A stretch of 64,000 bases of DNA, taken from assembly GCA_029263315.1 (NCBI GenBank), contig JAJCXR010000054.1:372001-436000 (forward strand), read 5' to 3'. Numbering within the stretch: the stretch's first letter is position 1; the number at the start of each line of letters is the position of its first letter. The notes beneath the pieces were generated by a model. The model was not told the origin of the DNA. It ran no database searches and was given only the letters and a program-made list of their open reading frames with translations. Below, piece after piece: positions 17,004 to 25,925 of this stretch. This stretch comes from Acidobacteriota bacterium (GTDB lineage: Bacteria; Acidobacteriota; Thermoanaerobaculia; Multivoradales; J023). Position numbers and translations under genes: made by a program.

Positions 17004-19603
17004 GCCCTTCCCCGGTACCACGCCTCCATGGCCGGTAGCACCCATAGGGTCGCTGCCAGGCAGGCAAAGACGCCGATGGAAACCAGAGCGCCCCCCCGTT
17101 GCAGCCCTGGAACCGACGACAGGGTCAAGCTGGCGAAGCCGACGGCGGTGGTGAGGGTGGTCAGCACCATGGCCCGGCCCGCTTCGGAAACCGAGTCCGC
17201 CAGGGGATGATGCGAGGTCGGCGAGCCGTCGCCCTGCACCGACACGGAAGCCTGCCGCATGCCGTGCAAGGCATGTAATCCATCGTCGATACCGATCCCC
17301 AAGAGAATTGGCAAGACCGCCAGACTCAGCAAGTCCAAGGGAAGGCCGATGGCTGCCCAGAGGCCAAAGGTCCAACAGCAACCGAGCAGGACGGGGGACA
17401 AGGACAGGAGGCTGGGCAGCCACCGGCCGCCGAACGACACGACGACCACCGCCAGCATCACCAACAGGGCGATCAGCCCAAGGCGTCGCAGATCGCGCAG
17501 CGCCAGCCGCCGCATGTCTTGCCCCAACGCCACCGCCGAGGCGATCGCCGCGCCGGGTGCCAGACTTTCGATCTGTCGTCGCAGCTCGGTCGGTGGACCC
17601 TCGGCCCAAGCTCCCTTGGGCAGACGCAACTGCAAGGCTGCCCAATAGATGCCATCTCCGTCGACGCCCTCGCCGCCGGCCGCCGGCCGACGAATGAGCT
17701 CGTGGGCCACCTCAGGCCAAGCCGTGACGGCGTCGTCCGCCGCCGGATCAACACCACGGCCCCAGGCACGCAATGCTTCGAGACCAGGCTCGAACGCCTG
17801 GGGCGACAATCCGGCCTGCCGTAAAGCGCCTTCGAAGGTCTCCGTCGCTTCCAACCAAGGCAATGCCCGTAGCTCCAGCAGACGCTCCTCCACCACGCGG
17901 GGCGAGACGATCCAATCCCCGGGGGACGTCACGCTCACCCCCGGCAGACGCTGCCGCAACAGCCCACTGACCGCCACCGTACGTTCCAGCAATAGCGACA
18001 GATCCGGCGCTTTCAATACCACCGTCGCCGTATCGAGGCCCACGCCAAAATGTTCCACCAGCAGCTTTTCCGCCTCCAAGGCGGGATGATCCACCGGTCG
18101 CAAGGCCCTGAGGTCGGCACTGACATCGAGATGTCGCAGCGCCCCTAGGGAGCCGAGGGTCAGCAGGGCGGCGAGCAGCAAGACCGCCCCCGCATGCCGC
18201 CGGGCTTGGCGGCCGCTGGCTTCGACCCAACGCCCGAGCCAGCGCCACAACCAGCTCCGACGCCCCGTCCCTCCGTGGGCCACCGAAACGGCCAAGGCTC
18301 CACCCACCAGGGCGGCAGCCAGCAAGATCATCATGATCCCGAGGGCGACGACGGTGCCCAGCTCCCGCAAGGGACGAAAGATGGCCAGGCTGAGGACCGC
18401 AAAGGCCAGGGCGGTGGTCAGCGCCGAGACTAGAATTCCCCTGCCGCTGTGGCCGAAGGTGCCCGCCAGGGCCCCGGCGGGGGAGCGTCCGGCCAAGATC
18501 AACTGTTGGAAGCGGGTTCCGCCATGGATTCCGTAATCCACCCCAAGCCCTACCAAAACGGCGGCGAAGCCGATACCGGCGGCGCTCAGGGAGCCGAGCA
18601 ACAGCACCACCAAGCCCAGGCTCCAACACAGGGCAACGCCCAGGGATACGAAGATAACCAGCGGCTGACGGGGGCCGCCGAAGGCCAAGAGCAAGAGCAG
18701 GGCGCAGCCGATGGCCGAGCCCGCCACCGTCGCCTCCAGGTCCTTTCGCAGCACCGCTTCGTCTTGGGCCGCGTAGAGTGGCCCACCGACGGCGGCGAAT
18801 CGCACACCCTCTCCGACATCGGCCCGTACTTCGTCGAAAGCGGACTCCAGGGCCGCCTGCAATCGCCTCCCGCTGGCGGGGTCGATTTCCGCTCCAGAGG
18901 GCGTCAAGACCACCAAGGCGGCATTTTCGTCGGTGGCGAGAAAGGCCGAGGTCAACGGATCGAGGGGTAAACCTCCCCCCGCCCGACGGCTCAACTGGAG
19001 CGCATCGCTCAGCCCCAGGGGATCGTGGATCAGGAAGGGGACTTGCCAACCGCCCATCGGCGATGCCATGACCGATCGCAGCTGGTGTGCCCGCGCCTCC
19101 AGGGACGACGGCTCGAGGTTCTCAGCCAGCTCGCCCAGGGCCTCCGGTGAGAGAAACAGAGGGGCCCGGGCCACCACCTGGCGCAACAGGAAGTCTTCGT
19201 CCTCGGGCTCCAGCCCGGAACGTACCTGCGCCACTTCCGGATTGCCGCGCAGAATTTCGGCCAAGCTTTCGGCGGCGCTGATCAGCAGCCCCGCATCGAC
19301 CTCCTCGGCATCGAGCTCAGCCGCACCCACTTCCTGCGCCGGTAGGACGACAACAAAAACTTTCTCGAAGCCTCCAAAATGCCGCAAGAAGAGGCGATAG
19401 TCCGCCGCCGCCGGGGAGTCCTGGGGCAGCAACGCCACCAAGTCGGTATCGAAACGCAGCCGCGGAATGAGCCACAGGGAACCCAGCGTCAACAACAGGG
19501 CGACGATCAGGATCAGGCGACGCTGCTCCGTCACCCAGTTGCCCAACACCCACGCCAGGCCCCCCGTCGGGGCTGTGCCAGGTTCCATGGGGTGCCGGGT
19601 CAT
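16967..19603 (-). CDS. MMPL/RND-family exporter
   Basis: Inner-membrane transporter of about 878 residues built of two homologous halves. Each has one N-terminal membrane helix, a large periplasmic domain and five further helices. The family signatures VGLGVDYGIHGGT (first half) and LGIGIDDGLHALH (second half) are present. Such predicted exporters (COG4258-like) are regular members of aryl-polyene and related fatty-acid/polyketide loci, where they are thought to move the lipid product. ATG at 19603 overlaps the KS-beta stop in an ATGA, so translation should be coupled; an ATG 18 bp upstream is also in frame. Last gene of the three-gene ketosynthase operon. Confidence 0.85.
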   Translation of the reverse strand: MTRHPMEPGTAPTGGLAWVLGNWVTEQRRLILIVALLLTLGSLWLIPRLRFDTDLVALLPQDSPAAADYRLFLRHFGGFEKVFVVVLPAQEVGAAELDAEEVDAGLLISAAESLAEILRGNPEVAQVRSGLEPEDEDFLLRQVVARAPLFLSPEALGELAENLEPSSLEARAHQLRSVMASPMGGWQVPFLIHDPLGLSDALQLSRRAGGGLPLDPLTSAFLATDENAALVVLTPSGAEIDPASGRRLQAALESAFDEVRADVGEGVRFAAVGGPLYAAQDEAVLRKDLEATVAGSAIGCALLLLLAFGGPRQPLVIFVSLGVALCWSLGLVVLLLGSLSAAGIGFAAVLVGLGVDYGIHGGTRFQQLILAGRSPAGALAGTFGHSGRGILVSALTTALAFAVLSLAIFRPLRELGTVVALGIMMILLAAALVGGALAVSVAHGGTGRRSWLWRWLGRWVEASGRQARRHAGAVLLLAALLTLGSLGALRHLDVSADLRALRPVDHPALEAEKLLVEHFGVGLDTATVVLKAPDLSLLLERTVAVSGLLRQRLPGVSVTSPGDWIVSPRVVEERLLELRALPWLEATETFEGALRQAGLSPQAFEPGLEALRAWGRGVDPAADDAVTAWPEVAHELIRRPAAGGEGVDGDGIYWAALQLRLPKGAWAEGPPTELRRQIESLAPGAAIASAVALGQDMRRLALRDLRRLGLIALLVMLAVVVVSFGGRWLPSLLSLSPVLLGCCWTFGLWAAIGLPLDLLSLAVLPILLGIGIDDGLHALHGMRQASVSVQGDGSPTSHHPLADSVSEAGRAMVLTTLTTAVGFASLTLSSVPGLQRGGALVSIGVFACLAATLWVLPAMEAWYRGRAQRGEGEGKGTG

Positions 19604-20895
19604 GGCTCGAGGACCATCCAAGCGGCGCTACCACCCACCCCCAAGGTGCTGACCAAAAGCCGGCGTGGCGGCGCCGATGGCGAGCCATCGTGGGGCACGA
19701 TGCCAAGGTCCGGGTCCCTTTGCTGAAACCCCGGGGTGCTAGCGAAAGGAACCCCCGACGCGGCCAGGACCGCGGCGGCCAGGAAGCCGCCGGCATAGTC
19801 GCCGACCGTCGCCTTGGGCACCAGCACAGGCGGCAGAGCGGCCTCCCCCCACAGGGCTCGCAACAGCTTCGCCTCCACCCAATCCCCATGGCGATGGCCG
19901 CCGGCTCCGGAAACGATGCGGTCGATGCTGTCGACGACAACCCCTTGGCTGCGCAGCCCCTGCCGTAGGCGTTGCTCCAGGGCCTCGGGACGCCGTCCCC
20001 ACCCGGCCGATGGAGCCGTCGGATCAAAGGCCGCCACTTGCGCCCGCAAACGAGCCAGGGGCAGGCCACCGCGGCGCTCACAATGGGCGGCGCTCTCCAT
20101 CACCAAGGCACACGCCCCCTCCGCCGCCAGCGTGCCGTTGCGTCGCAGGTCGAACGGTCGTGCCATCTCCTCGCCACCGCGGGCTCGGGCCAAGGCACCG
20201 AAGCGATTCAAGACGCGGTGCAACAGGGCCGTCATTTCGTCCACCGCCAAGACCAACGCCACCTCGGCCCGACCGTTTTCGATCTCCCTAGCGGCTCGCC
20301 CCAGGGCCAACAAACAACCCGCCTCGCGCTGCGTCACCGTGATGTTGGGGCCGGTGGCACCCAGGGCGAGGGCCACTTGCGCGGTGGGAGCATTGGCCAC
20401 CGACTCGGTGAAGAGAAACGGCGACACCGCTTCCGGCGACTCGGTGTAAATCTGTTCGAGAATGCCTTCGGTGAAAGACGACGGACCAAAATTGGTGGCC
20501 AAGACGACGGCCATATTGCCGGCACCGGACGCCACATCGAGGGATGCATCGGTACAGGCCATGTGGGCCGCCGCCACGGCAAACTTGGAGGGCTGGCTCA
20601 TACGCCGCGCCTTGCGCGGGTGGAGCCAAGGGGATAGATCCTGTGCCGCCGCCAGATGGGCCAGGCGCCCGCCGGGGTAGTCGAGGCTGTGACGTGGCCC
20701 GGCATGTTGGCGACCGTACGAATCCAGATCCTCGACCCTCGAGGTGACCACCCGGCCATCGCCCAGGGCCTCCGTCAGCGCCTGGCGACCACAGCCGGCG
20801 GCGCCGACCCAGCCCAACCCTGAAATGACCACCGGCCTGATGCCGGCCCCGTCGTCCACTGCCGTCCCTTCGCTCGCTGCCGCCCCGTCGCTCAC
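19600..20895 (-). CDS. Ketosynthase-like chain-length-factor (KS-beta), active-site Cys replaced
   Basis: Thiolase-fold protein of 431 residues related to FabF. Aligned with its neighbour, the nucleophile position reads R-E-A-G instead of S-A-C-A, so Glu191 occupies the Cys site (another Cys, 194, lies three residues later). Loss of the Cys with retention of the fold is the mark of KS-beta/chain-length factors of type II polyketide systems, which pair with an active KS-alpha. It starts at GTG (20895), overlapping the KS-alpha stop by 4 bp (GTGA), and its own stop overlaps the exporter start. The first residues (MSDGAAASEGTAVDDG) come from an 18-bp tandem repeat. No acyl carrier protein, ketoreductase or acyltransferase gene is adjacent, so the partners must lie elsewhere. 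Confidence 0.75.
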   Translation of the reverse strand: MSDGAAASEGTAVDDGAGIRPVVISGLGWVGAAGCGRQALTEALGDGRVVTSRVEDLDSYGRQHAGPRHSLDYPGGRLAHLAAAQDLSPWLHPRKARRMSQPSKFAVAAAHMACTDASLDVASGAGNMAVVLATNFGPSSFTEGILEQIYTESPEAVSPFLFTESVANAPTAQVALALGATGPNITVTQREAGCLLALGRAAREIENGRAEVALVLAVDEMTALLHRVLNRFGALARARGGEEMARPFDLRRNGTLAAEGACALVMESAAHCERRGGLPLARLRAQVAAFDPTAPSAGWGRRPEALEQRLRQGLRSQGVVVDSIDRIVSGAGGHRHGDWVEAKLLRALWGEAALPPVLVPKATVGDYAGGFLAAAVLAASGVPFASTPGFQQRDPDLGIVPHDGSPSAPPRRLLVSTLGVGGSAAWMVLEP

Positions 20896-20910
20896 TGCCG
20901 CCCCTCCACC
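20857..20910. repeat. 18-bp tandem repeat, 3 units, across the KS-alpha/KS-beta junction
   Basis: Units 20857-20874, 20875-20892 and 20893-20910 share the pattern CxCTGCCGxCCCxxCGCT. They cover the last codons of KS-alpha and the first of KS-beta, including the GTGA overlap, so the repeat has shaped both termini. Confidence 0.75.
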
Positions 20911-22154
20911 CTGGACCCTGGGCTGGCGAATACCAGCGCCGCGTTGGAGCCGCCAAAGGCAAAGCTGGTGGAGACGGCACGGCTATCCGCCGCGATCTGC
21001 CGCGGGGCATCGGTCACCAGATCCACCTCCATCTCGCCGTCGATCTCGCCTGCCCCTGGGGTGGGATGCACCGATCGATGCTGTAAACACAGCAACGTGG
21101 CCACGGCTTCAATGGCCCCGGAAGAACCCAGGAGATGACCGATGACCCCCTTCGTGGAAGTGACCGGCAGATGCTCGGCGCGCTTCCCGAAGACGCTGCC
21201 GATGGCCCGCCACTCGGAAATATCATTGTGGGGCGTGCCGGTGCCATGGGCATTGATGAAGCTCACCGCCGAGGCGTCGATGGAGCCGTCCGCCAAGGCG
21301 CTCCTGATCGCTTCGGCGGCACCCCGTCCTTGCGGATGGGGCGCCGTCATATGGTGCGCATCGCAGGACGAGCCCGCACCCACCAGCCAGCCGAGGATCG
21401 GTGCACGGCGTGCCATGGCATGCTGCAGGGTCTCCAGAACCACCACCCCGGCTCCTTCGCCCATGCTCAGACCCTGCCGTCCTTGACGAAAGGGCCGACA
21501 GGGATCGCTATCGACCGCACGCAGGGAGTTGAATCCGGCGTAGGTCAGACGGCACAGGGAATCCGCTCCTCCGGCCAAAGCCACTTCCACCTCGCCGACC
21601 CGCAGGGCGTCGAGGGCTGCGCCGAAGGCCAAAGCCCCCGAGGCGCAAGCCGAGGAGAGCGTCACCACCGGTCCCATGGCGCCGACATGACGGGCCACCG
21701 CGTCGCCCGGGCTATTGATCGGATGACCCGCCACCAGACGTAGTCGAGCTCCTCCGATCTTCCCGTCGACGAGATGTCCATAGAAGGCTTCCGCCTCGGC
21801 CATTCCCGCGGTGCTGCCGCCAAAAAAGACACCCAAATCAGGCATCGGCAGGTCGAGCCCCGCTTGGGCCATCGCCTCACGAGCCGCAAAGAGTGCAAAA
21901 CCGTCGGCTCGGGTGACGGTGGAGTCCTCGGCAAAGAGTTGCCTCCACTCGGCATCGGGCGCTGCCACCTCAGCCACCAATCGCGTCCGCTGATCCGACG
22001 TTTCAAACTTTTGGGGCTGGGAAACCATGGTTTCACCCCGGCTCAAGCCCTGCCACAGGGGAGCGATGCCCCAACCACAGGCGCTGACAGCCCCCAAACC
22101 GGTGACGGCGACGGCGACGGACGAAAGATCCTTCTGTGATTGCCGCTGGGTCAA
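20892..22154 (-). CDS. Beta-ketoacyl synthase (FabF-like KS-alpha)
   Basis: Condensing enzyme of 420 residues with a complete Cys-His-His triad: Cys170 in SSACASGA, His303 in NAHGTG, His340 in KGVIGHLLGS. It should catalyse decarboxylative condensation of acyl-ACP with malonyl-ACP. The start is a TTG at 22154, preceded by AAGGA; no ATG fits before the conserved N-terminus (VAVTGLGAVSACG). It overlaps KS-beta by 4 bp, as KS-alpha/KS-beta pairs typically do. Its leader (22155-22279) has an inverted repeat and, on this strand, a TAGAAT box at 22250-22255. It is divergent from the deacetylase gene. The product class (aryl polyene, resorcinol lipid or other) cannot be told from the sequence. Confidence 0.85.
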   Translation of the reverse strand: MTQRQSQKDLSSVAVAVTGLGAVSACGWGIAPLWQGLSRGETMVSQPQKFETSDQRTRLVAEVAAPDAEWRQLFAEDSTVTRADGFALFAAREAMAQAGLDLPMPDLGVFFGGSTAGMAEAEAFYGHLVDGKIGGARLRLVAGHPINSPGDAVARHVGAMGPVVTLSSACASGALAFGAALDALRVGEVEVALAGGADSLCRLTYAGFNSLRAVDSDPCRPFRQGRQGLSMGEGAGVVVLETLQHAMARRAPILGWLVGAGSSCDAHHMTAPHPQGRGAAEAIRSALADGSIDASAVSFINAHGTGTPHNDISEWRAIGSVFGKRAEHLPVTSTKGVIGHLLGSSGAIEAVATLLCLQHRSVHPTPGAGEIDGEMEVDLVTDAPRQIAADSRAVSTSFAFGGSNAALVFASPGSRVEGRQ

Positions 22155-22202
22155 GACAACGTCCTTCTCAATGCATGTAAACTCATCGTGTATCCTCCAA
22201 AC

Positions 22203-22220
22203 CAGGGTTCGCCCACCCTG
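22203..22220. promoter_or_regulatory. Inverted repeat CAGGGT-N6-ACCCTG in the divergent KS-alpha/deacetylase region
   Basis: A perfect 6-bp dyad, located between the two divergent starts and downstream of the minus-strand TAGAAT box (22250-22255). It could be an operator for the ketosynthase operon or a leader hairpin. Confidence 0.3.
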
Positions 22221-22279
22221 CGTCTTCGGATGCCGTCACACCAGCACTGATTCTATAGAAAGATGTCACCACGCAAGCG

Positions 22280-23212
22280 ATGATCGACGCCCTCGCCCCA
22301 TCGTCCACCGACGACGACACCACCGCTTCCCGCCGCGCACCCTCGCCCCCACTGGGATCGCAGGAACCTTGGAAAAGCTCTCCCCTGGTGAGCTTTTCCG
22401 TCGCCCTGCATGGCGTTGCGTTACTCGCTCTGGCCCTTCGACCACGGCTCTGGAAGCCCCTCGCCGCCTTGCTGGCGGTAGATCATCTTGCCCTTTGCTC
22501 GGCCGGCATGTGGCCGCGCAGCCGCCTGTTGGGCCCGAATACCAGCCACTTTCATCACCACAACACGGCCACCCCTTGGGTCGCCCTCACCCTCGACGAT
22601 GGCCCGGACCCCGAGGTCACTCCGCGGGTTCTCGACCTCTTGGCCCAACGGCGGGCGCGGGTTTCTTTCTTCTGCATCGGTCGCCATGCCGCCTCTCGCC
22701 CTGACATCGTCCGCCGCATGGTCGACGAGGGCCACCGAGTGGAGAACCACACCCTCCACCATCGGCCCTACTTTTCACTGCTCGGCTCCAGAGCACAAGA
22801 ACGGGAGATCACCGGCGCCCAGGAAATCCTGCAACAGCTCAGTGGCCGGGCACCGCGTTGGTTCAGGGCACCGGCTGGAATCCAGAACCCGCTGCTCGGC
22901 CCGATCTTGCACCGCCTGGGCCTAAATTTGGTGTCGTGGACGCGCCGGGGTTTCGACGCCGTCGAGAGGAATCCACGGCGCATCGTCCAACGCCTCGGTC
23001 ACGACCTGCGGAGCGGCGATATCCTGGTGCTGCACGACGGCTTTGGCCCCCGGGATCGGCGGCGCCAAGCCGTCATCCTGCAAAGTCTTCCCATGTTACT
23101 CGACCAGCTCGAAGGGCGTGGCCTGCAAGCTCTCCCCTTGCCCGACCCGCCGGGCTCCGCAAAAGGCGATGGAAGTCCCACCGCCCCTTGCATCGACACC
23201 GCGGCTATGTGA
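22280..23212 (+). CDS. Polysaccharide deacetylase (carbohydrate esterase 4) family membrane protein
   Basis: About 310 residues. An N-terminal hydrophobic region (residues ~38-78, one or two membrane segments) is followed by a CE4/NodB domain: LTLDDGPD (metal and base Asp pair), HTLHH (metal His), FRAPAG and ILVLHDG, all canonical positions. CE4 enzymes remove N- or O-acetyl groups from glycans or related lipid-linked substrates. Deacetylases of this kind occur in lipid/polyketide loci and in cell-wall pathways, so its divergence from the KS-alpha gene suggests, without proving, a role there. The C-terminal ~30 residues are low complexity and carry the rpmB promoter in their DNA. Confidence 0.8.
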   Translation: MIDALAPSSTDDDTTASRRAPSPPLGSQEPWKSSPLVSFSVALHGVALLALALRPRLWKPLAALLAVDHLALCSAGMWPRSRLLGPNTSHFHHHNTATPWVALTLDDGPDPEVTPRVLDLLAQRRARVSFFCIGRHAASRPDIVRRMVDEGHRVENHTLHHRPYFSLLGSRAQEREITGAQEILQQLSGRAPRWFRAPAGIQNPLLGPILHRLGLNLVSWTRRGFDAVERNPRRIVQRLGHDLRSGDILVLHDGFGPRDRRRQAVILQSLPMLLDQLEGRGLQALPLPDPPGSAKGDGSPTAPCIDTAAM

Positions 23213-23216
23213 TAAT
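23188..23216 (+). promoter_or_regulatory. Sigma-70-type promoter of rpmB
   Basis: TTGCAT (23188-23193) and GATAAT (23211-23216) are separated by exactly 17 bp and lie ~40 bp before the rpmB ATG. The -10 box overlaps the TGA stop of the deacetylase gene. Confidence 0.65.
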
Positions 23217-23256
23217 CCGCGCTCTTGTCGACAGAGACTCCTAGGAGATATAGAGA

Positions 23257-23487
23257 ATGTCCAAGCGTTGCGCTATTTGTGATAAGGGAACCGTCTTCGG
23301 GCACAGCATCAGCCATGCCCACAACGTCACCAACCGATCGTGGCAGGCCAACCTCCAGAAGGTCCGCGCCGTGATCGACGGTGTGCCCCGCCGTGTCCTG
23401 GTCTGCACCCGCTGCTTGCGCAGTGGCAAAGTCCAGAAGCCGGCGGTGCGGCAATGGAAGCCCGAGACCGACGCTTCCGCCACCTGA
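23257..23487 (+). CDS. rpmB: 50S ribosomal protein L28 (bL28)
   Basis: A 76-residue protein of normal bL28 length. It begins MSKRCAICDKGTVFGHSISHA, has the conserved NVTNRSWQANLQ segment, and carries CxxC pairs (CAIC, CTRC) of the zinc-binding form. AGGAGATA precedes the ATG. Its own promoter (23188-23216) and a terminator (23534-23564) make it a single-gene unit. Confidence 0.97.
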   Translation: MSKRCAICDKGTVFGHSISHAHNVTNRSWQANLQKVRAVIDGVPRRVLVCTRCLRSGKVQKPAVRQWKPETDASAT

Positions 23488-23533
23488 GACGACCCGACCG
23501 TCTAAGCTGCTGCCCGGCGCAGCGGTATCCCTG

Positions 23534-23564
23534 AGCAGCCCACTTCCTCGAGGTGGGCTGCTTT
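23534..23564 (+). terminator. Rho-independent terminator of rpmB
   Basis: AGCAGCCCAC pairs perfectly with GTGGGCTGCT over a 9-nt loop, and a short T run (TTT) follows. It lies 46 bp after the rpmB stop and ~80 bp before the convergent rel stop, so it may serve both directions. Confidence 0.7.
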
Positions 23565-23642
23565 GCCGTGCGTGCTTGAAGTGGGCGATTGCCGGCTGGT
23601 CTCGACGAGACTATTCACCACGAGACTGTTCAACGGGGCCCT

Positions 23643-25895
23643 TCAGATCCGCGACGATGCCTGGCGCTCTCGAATGCGGCGGCCATCGTACGGTCCGCCG
23701 GAACGCTGACGCCTGACCGCCAAGACGCCCTTCATCGAGCGGATGGATTGTCGAATCCGCTCCAGATGACGGCGATCGCGCACCTCCACCACCATGCAAA
23801 TGAGGCCCTTGCCGGTATCGGTTCCGGCTTCGCAGCTGCGGATGTTGGACGCCTCGCGGGCGATCACCTCCGCCAGCCGCGCCAGCATGCCGGTTTGGTT
23901 CTCCGTCTCGATCAACAGATAGACCGGGAAAACCGAGCTGGTGCGGCGCGACCACTCCACTTCCACCAAACGGTCCGGATCGTAGCTCAGCTGCTCGACG
24001 TTCGGACATTTCACCGAATGCACCGAAATGCCCCGCCCCCGGGTGACGTAGCCGATCAGCTCTTCGCCGGGAACCGGGTCACAGCACTTGGCCAAGAAGG
24101 CCAGCATGTCCCCCTCGCCTTTGACTAACAAAGGCCCTTGCCCCAAAGCCCGGTCGACGACGCGGCGCAAGGTGCTGCGCTCCTCCACCGGCTCCTCGAG
24201 CTGCCCCTTCTCCACCAGTTGGGACACCGCCCGCTTGATGGCGATCTTGCCATAGCCGATGCGCTGGAACAGGTCTTCCAAACGGCCGAGCCCCTCGGTT
24301 GCGAGGTATTGGGCCATCCTCTCGCTCTCGAACACCTTGCGGGCGCTTTGTCGCAAACGCTTGAGCTCCCGTTCGAGCAGCCGCCGCCCCACCGCGATGG
24401 CCTCCTGCTTCTGCTCGGTATTGATCCAGTGACGAATCTTGCTCTTGGCTCGGGAGGTCACCACCATCTTCAACCAATCGCCACTGGGTTTGCGATTGCT
24501 CGAGGACATGATCTCCACCATGTCACCGTTGCGCAGAGGAGTTTTCAACGGCACCAATTTGCCGTTGACCCGTGCCCCGGAGCAGTGGTGTCCGAGGTCC
24601 GTATGGATGCGATAAGCAAAATCGAGGGGCGTCGCCCCCCTGGGAAAGGCGAAGACATCCCCCTTGGGGGTAAAGGCGTAGACCTCATCCGGATAGAGGT
24701 CGATCTTCAGGGCGTTGAGAAACTCCCGCGGATCGTTGACCTCCTTCTGCCACTCCAAGAGCTGCCTCAGCCAGAGGAATTTCTGATCGCCGGTGGACGA
24801 GAGCCCCGCCTGCCCCTCCTTGTACTGCCAATGGGCGGCGATTCCCTCCTCCGCCACCAAGTCCATCTCACGGGTACGAATCTGGACCTCGAAGGGGTGC
24901 CCTTTCTCCCCCAAGACCGTCGTGTGGATCGACTGGTAGAGGTTTGGTTTAGGCATGGCGATGTAGTCTTTGAAACGCCCAGGAATAGGTCGCCAGTTCT
25001 GATGCACCACCCCGAAGGCGGCGTAGGTATCTTTGAGATCTTCGGTGATGATGCGAAAGGCCAGGTAATCGTAGAGTTGCGACAGGTCGATCCCCTGGCG
25101 CTTCATCTTGCGATAAATGGAATGAAACCGCTTGACCCGAAAGCTGATATCGGCTTCGATACCCGCCTCCTCCAGGGCACTCTTCAATCGCTTGGTAATC
25201 TGCTGGTGAGCCCCCTGGGCGCCCTTCATCTTCTCCTGCAGCCCGGCCTGTAAGTCAGCAAAGACGTGGGGATAGAGATGATAGAAGGCCAGATCCTCGA
25301 GGTCCCCCTGCAACCGCGACATGCCTAGGCGCAGGGCGATCGGAGCATAGATTTCGAGGGTCTCCCGGGAGATCCGACGCCGCGCCTCGGGCGTCATGTG
25401 CTCGAGGGTCATCATATTGTGGAGACGATCCGCCAGCTTGACGAGGATGACCCGCAAATCCTTGGCCGAAGCCAGGATCATCTTGCGGAAGCTCTCCGCT
25501 TGCGCCTCGTCACGGCGCACATAGGACTGTTTGCCGATCTTGGTCACACCATCCACCAACTCGGCGATGTCGCGACCGAAGAGCTCCTCCAACTCTTGAC
25601 GGGTGGTCAAGGTATCTTCCAGCACATCGTGCAGCAGACCGACCGCCACACTGATCTGATCGAATCTCAGGTCGGCGAGCAGATACGCCACATAAATGGG
25701 ATGGATGAAATAGGGCTCACCGGACTTGCGCCGCTGATCACGGTGCATGGCTTCGGTGTAATCGTAGACGCGGCGCAGAAACTCAGGGTCATGGGGACGC
25801 TGGTTGCGCTCGAGACAAGAGAGGATGTCCTCGAACTTGATATTTGGCCGCGGGCGAATGGGAGCACGGATCGGCTTTTTGCCTGCCTTCGCCAT
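23643..25895 (-). CDS. rel: Bifunctional (p)ppGpp synthetase/hydrolase (RelA/SpoT family)
   Basis: Stringent-response enzyme of 750 residues. The N-terminal HD hydrolase domain keeps its metal motif (LLHDVLEDT near residue 90); the synthetase domain follows with RFKDYIAMPKPNLYQSIHT and EVQIRTREMD; then a TGS domain (VYAFTPKGDVFAFPRGATPLDFAY) and a C-terminal ACT domain. Intact HD plus synthetase motifs imply both making and breaking (p)ppGpp. ATG at 25895 has GGAGA upstream. It lies 30 bp after the lipoprotein gene and may be transcribed with the transhydrogenase genes before it. Length matches the long Rel/SpoT class. Confidence 0.93.
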   Translation of the reverse strand: MAKAGKKPIRAPIRPRPNIKFEDILSCLERNQRPHDPEFLRRVYDYTEAMHRDQRRKSGEPYFIHPIYVAYLLADLRFDQISVAVGLLHDVLEDTLTTRQELEELFGRDIAELVDGVTKIGKQSYVRRDEAQAESFRKMILASAKDLRVILVKLADRLHNMMTLEHMTPEARRRISRETLEIYAPIALRLGMSRLQGDLEDLAFYHLYPHVFADLQAGLQEKMKGAQGAHQQITKRLKSALEEAGIEADISFRVKRFHSIYRKMKRQGIDLSQLYDYLAFRIITEDLKDTYAAFGVVHQNWRPIPGRFKDYIAMPKPNLYQSIHTTVLGEKGHPFEVQIRTREMDLVAEEGIAAHWQYKEGQAGLSSTGDQKFLWLRQLLEWQKEVNDPREFLNALKIDLYPDEVYAFTPKGDVFAFPRGATPLDFAYRIHTDLGHHCSGARVNGKLVPLKTPLRNGDMVEIMSSSNRKPSGDWLKMVVTSRAKSKIRHWINTEQKQEAIAVGRRLLERELKRLRQSARKVFESERMAQYLATEGLGRLEDLFQRIGYGKIAIKRAVSQLVEKGQLEEPVEERSTLRRVVDRALGQGPLLVKGEGDMLAFLAKCCDPVPGEELIGYVTRGRGISVHSVKCPNVEQLSYDPDRLVEVEWSRRTSSVFPVYLLIETENQTGMLARLAEVIAREASNIRSCEAGTDTGKGLICMVVEVRDRRHLERIRQSIRSMKGVLAVRRQRSGGPYDGRRIRERQASSRI

Positions 25896-25925
25896 AAACC
25901 GTCTCCGAGATTCGAAGTCAGCGTG

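Noticed and set aside
24138..25253. 371-codon plus-strand frame opposite rel
   Set aside because: Antisense shadow of the conserved RelA/SpoT gene.
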